This document shows positions 63,409 through 64,000 of a stretch of DNA of 64,000 nt, piece by piece. The position numbers and the translations under genes were made by a program. The stretch is from Aequorivita sinensis (GTDB taxonomy: Bacteria > Bacteroidota > Bacteroidia > Flavobacteriales > Flavobacteriaceae). The notes beneath the pieces were generated by a model, which did no database searches, had not been told where the DNA came from, and saw only the letters and a list, made by a program, of their open reading frames with translations. The first letter of the stretch is position 1. Every line of letters starts with the position of its first letter. Location: NCBI RefSeq assembly GCF_006346335.1, contig NZ_VDMC01000002.1, forward strand, positions 372,001-436,000. Direction: 5' to 3'.

Positions 63409-64000
63409 TTAATCTCTCTTTACCTTATCTTTTCCTGTTAATTGTTTTACGGTTTTAGCTACTTCTTCTTCACTTGCTAATTCTTGCTGATTATTATTAT
63501 TTATGGAGTTTTGTATTTTCTTTACATTATCAAACCTTTTGTCTTCTTTTTTCATTTTCGCTTCTTTTATTTTAAGCAAACTAGGACCTACAGGAAGTCT
63601 TAATCCTATATGTTTAGATGTAATTTCTCCCCTAGCGTTTATGTCATCCGCACGATTAGCAACAATCTGCCAAGAAAAACTCACATTACTACTTCCATTA
63701 CGAAGTTCTTTAACTGTAAAACCATCTATTGACTTGTCAGTGACATAAACTCCATTACATTCACCTTCCAAAGTGATATAAACTTTTAACGGATGCTTAT
63801 CATCAACATGGAGAGCATTTTTAAGTATTGGATCTATTTTTATGTAAGCTATCCCATTATTTAACTTTCCTACACCGAAATCCTGAAAGAGAATCTCCGG
63901 CGCTTCAGGTGAAAACATTATTCGAGGCACCCCATTAGTATCATTAATTAAAGTCGAGTTAGTCCCATTCCCTACTATTTTAAAATTTGTTCCATTATTC
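63409..64000 (-). CDS. C-terminal end of a large surface protein, 5' part outside window
   Basis: The frame is open to the window edge: 23 codons precede the GTG at 63928-63930 with no stop. The readable part is about 196 residues. The segment DFGVGKLNNGIAYIKIDPILKNALHVDDKHPLKVYITLEGECNGVYV resembles the conserved C-terminal region of bacterial tail-fibre or adhesin-like surface proteins (pattern VxLDPxF then GECNGLYV). The last 50 residues are charged and Lys/Gln-rich. It is on the same strand as the VGIN paralogues, so the right end of the window may be part of the same surface-protein locus. Confidence 0.7.
   Translation of the reverse strand, partial: NNGTNFKIVGNGTNSTLINDTNGVPRIMFSPEAPEILFQDFGVGKLNNGIAYIKIDPILKNALHVDDKHPLKVYITLEGECNGVYVTDKSIDGFTVKELRNGSSNVSFSWQIVANRADDINARGEITSKHIGLRLPVGPSLLKIKEAKMKKEDKRFDNVKKIQNSINNNNQQELASEEEVAKTVKQLTGKDKVKRD

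Overview
This window looks like a chromosomal segment from a member of the Flavobacteriaceae (Bacteroidota), probably marine or saline; the genus cannot be named from the sequence alone. The basis is AT-rich DNA, near absence of Shine-Dalgarno sites, promoters of the Bacteroidota type (TTG, 18-21 bp, TAnnTTTG), a SusC/FecA-style TonB receptor with an N-terminal carboxypeptidase-regulatory domain, and family-typical neighbours (ferredoxin / LuxC-like reductase / serC / serA; parC / parE; sixA / ppk1). No tRNA, rRNA, CRISPR array, insertion sequence or prophage was found.

Layout. 1-5.8 kb (minus): polyphosphate kinase (cut by the window edge), SixA-like phosphatase, PdxH, RNase Z, a small protein, PyrB and PyrR. 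5.9-15.4 kb (minus): a large lipoprotein zinc metalloprotease, ribosomal protein S1, and topoisomerase IV ParC and ParE. 15.7-24.1 kb: a CbpA/CbpM-type co-chaperone pair, YchF, two small secreted paralogues, ferredoxin, LuxC-like reductase, SerC, SerA and a DUF937 protein. 24.2-27.7 kb: a compact operon ending in a TonB-dependent receptor, probably for a metal. 27.7-45.2 kb: mixed housekeeping genes (FolE, LolD-like ATPase, GAF histidine kinase, BatA-like protein, a dihydroorotase homologue lacking its metal ligands, an esterase, PhnP-like hydrolase, Bcp, a cysteine-free endonuclease III, an ECF sigma factor, UvrA). 45.5-46.8 kb: a secreted, very basic low-complexity protein behind a candidate sigma-54 promoter. 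46.8-48.2 kb: a repeat array with six identical UUCG-loop hairpins. 48.2-49.9 kb: an MsbA-type ABC exporter.

50.3-59.4 kb (minus) is the main accessory locus. Wzm/Wzt-type ABC export genes are followed by two sulfotransferases, three glycosyltransferases and a 707-residue protein that appears to join a glycosyltransferase-like domain to two methyltransferase domains. Together they suggest assembly, sulfation, methylation and export of a surface glycan. From 59.5 kb to the window end lie four secreted proteins that share a VGIN-x-P-x-LDV N-terminal motif, then the C-terminal end of a larger surface protein, so the right-hand 14 kb looks devoted to the cell surface.

Mosaics of short repeated words fill intergenic gaps at about 5.1, 36.4-37.3, 45.35, 46.9-48.15 and 58.3-58.5 kb. 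They share words with each other, in both orientations, and are the most unusual non-coding feature. Bacteroidota-type promoters and intrinsic terminators were located by eye and are listed individually.
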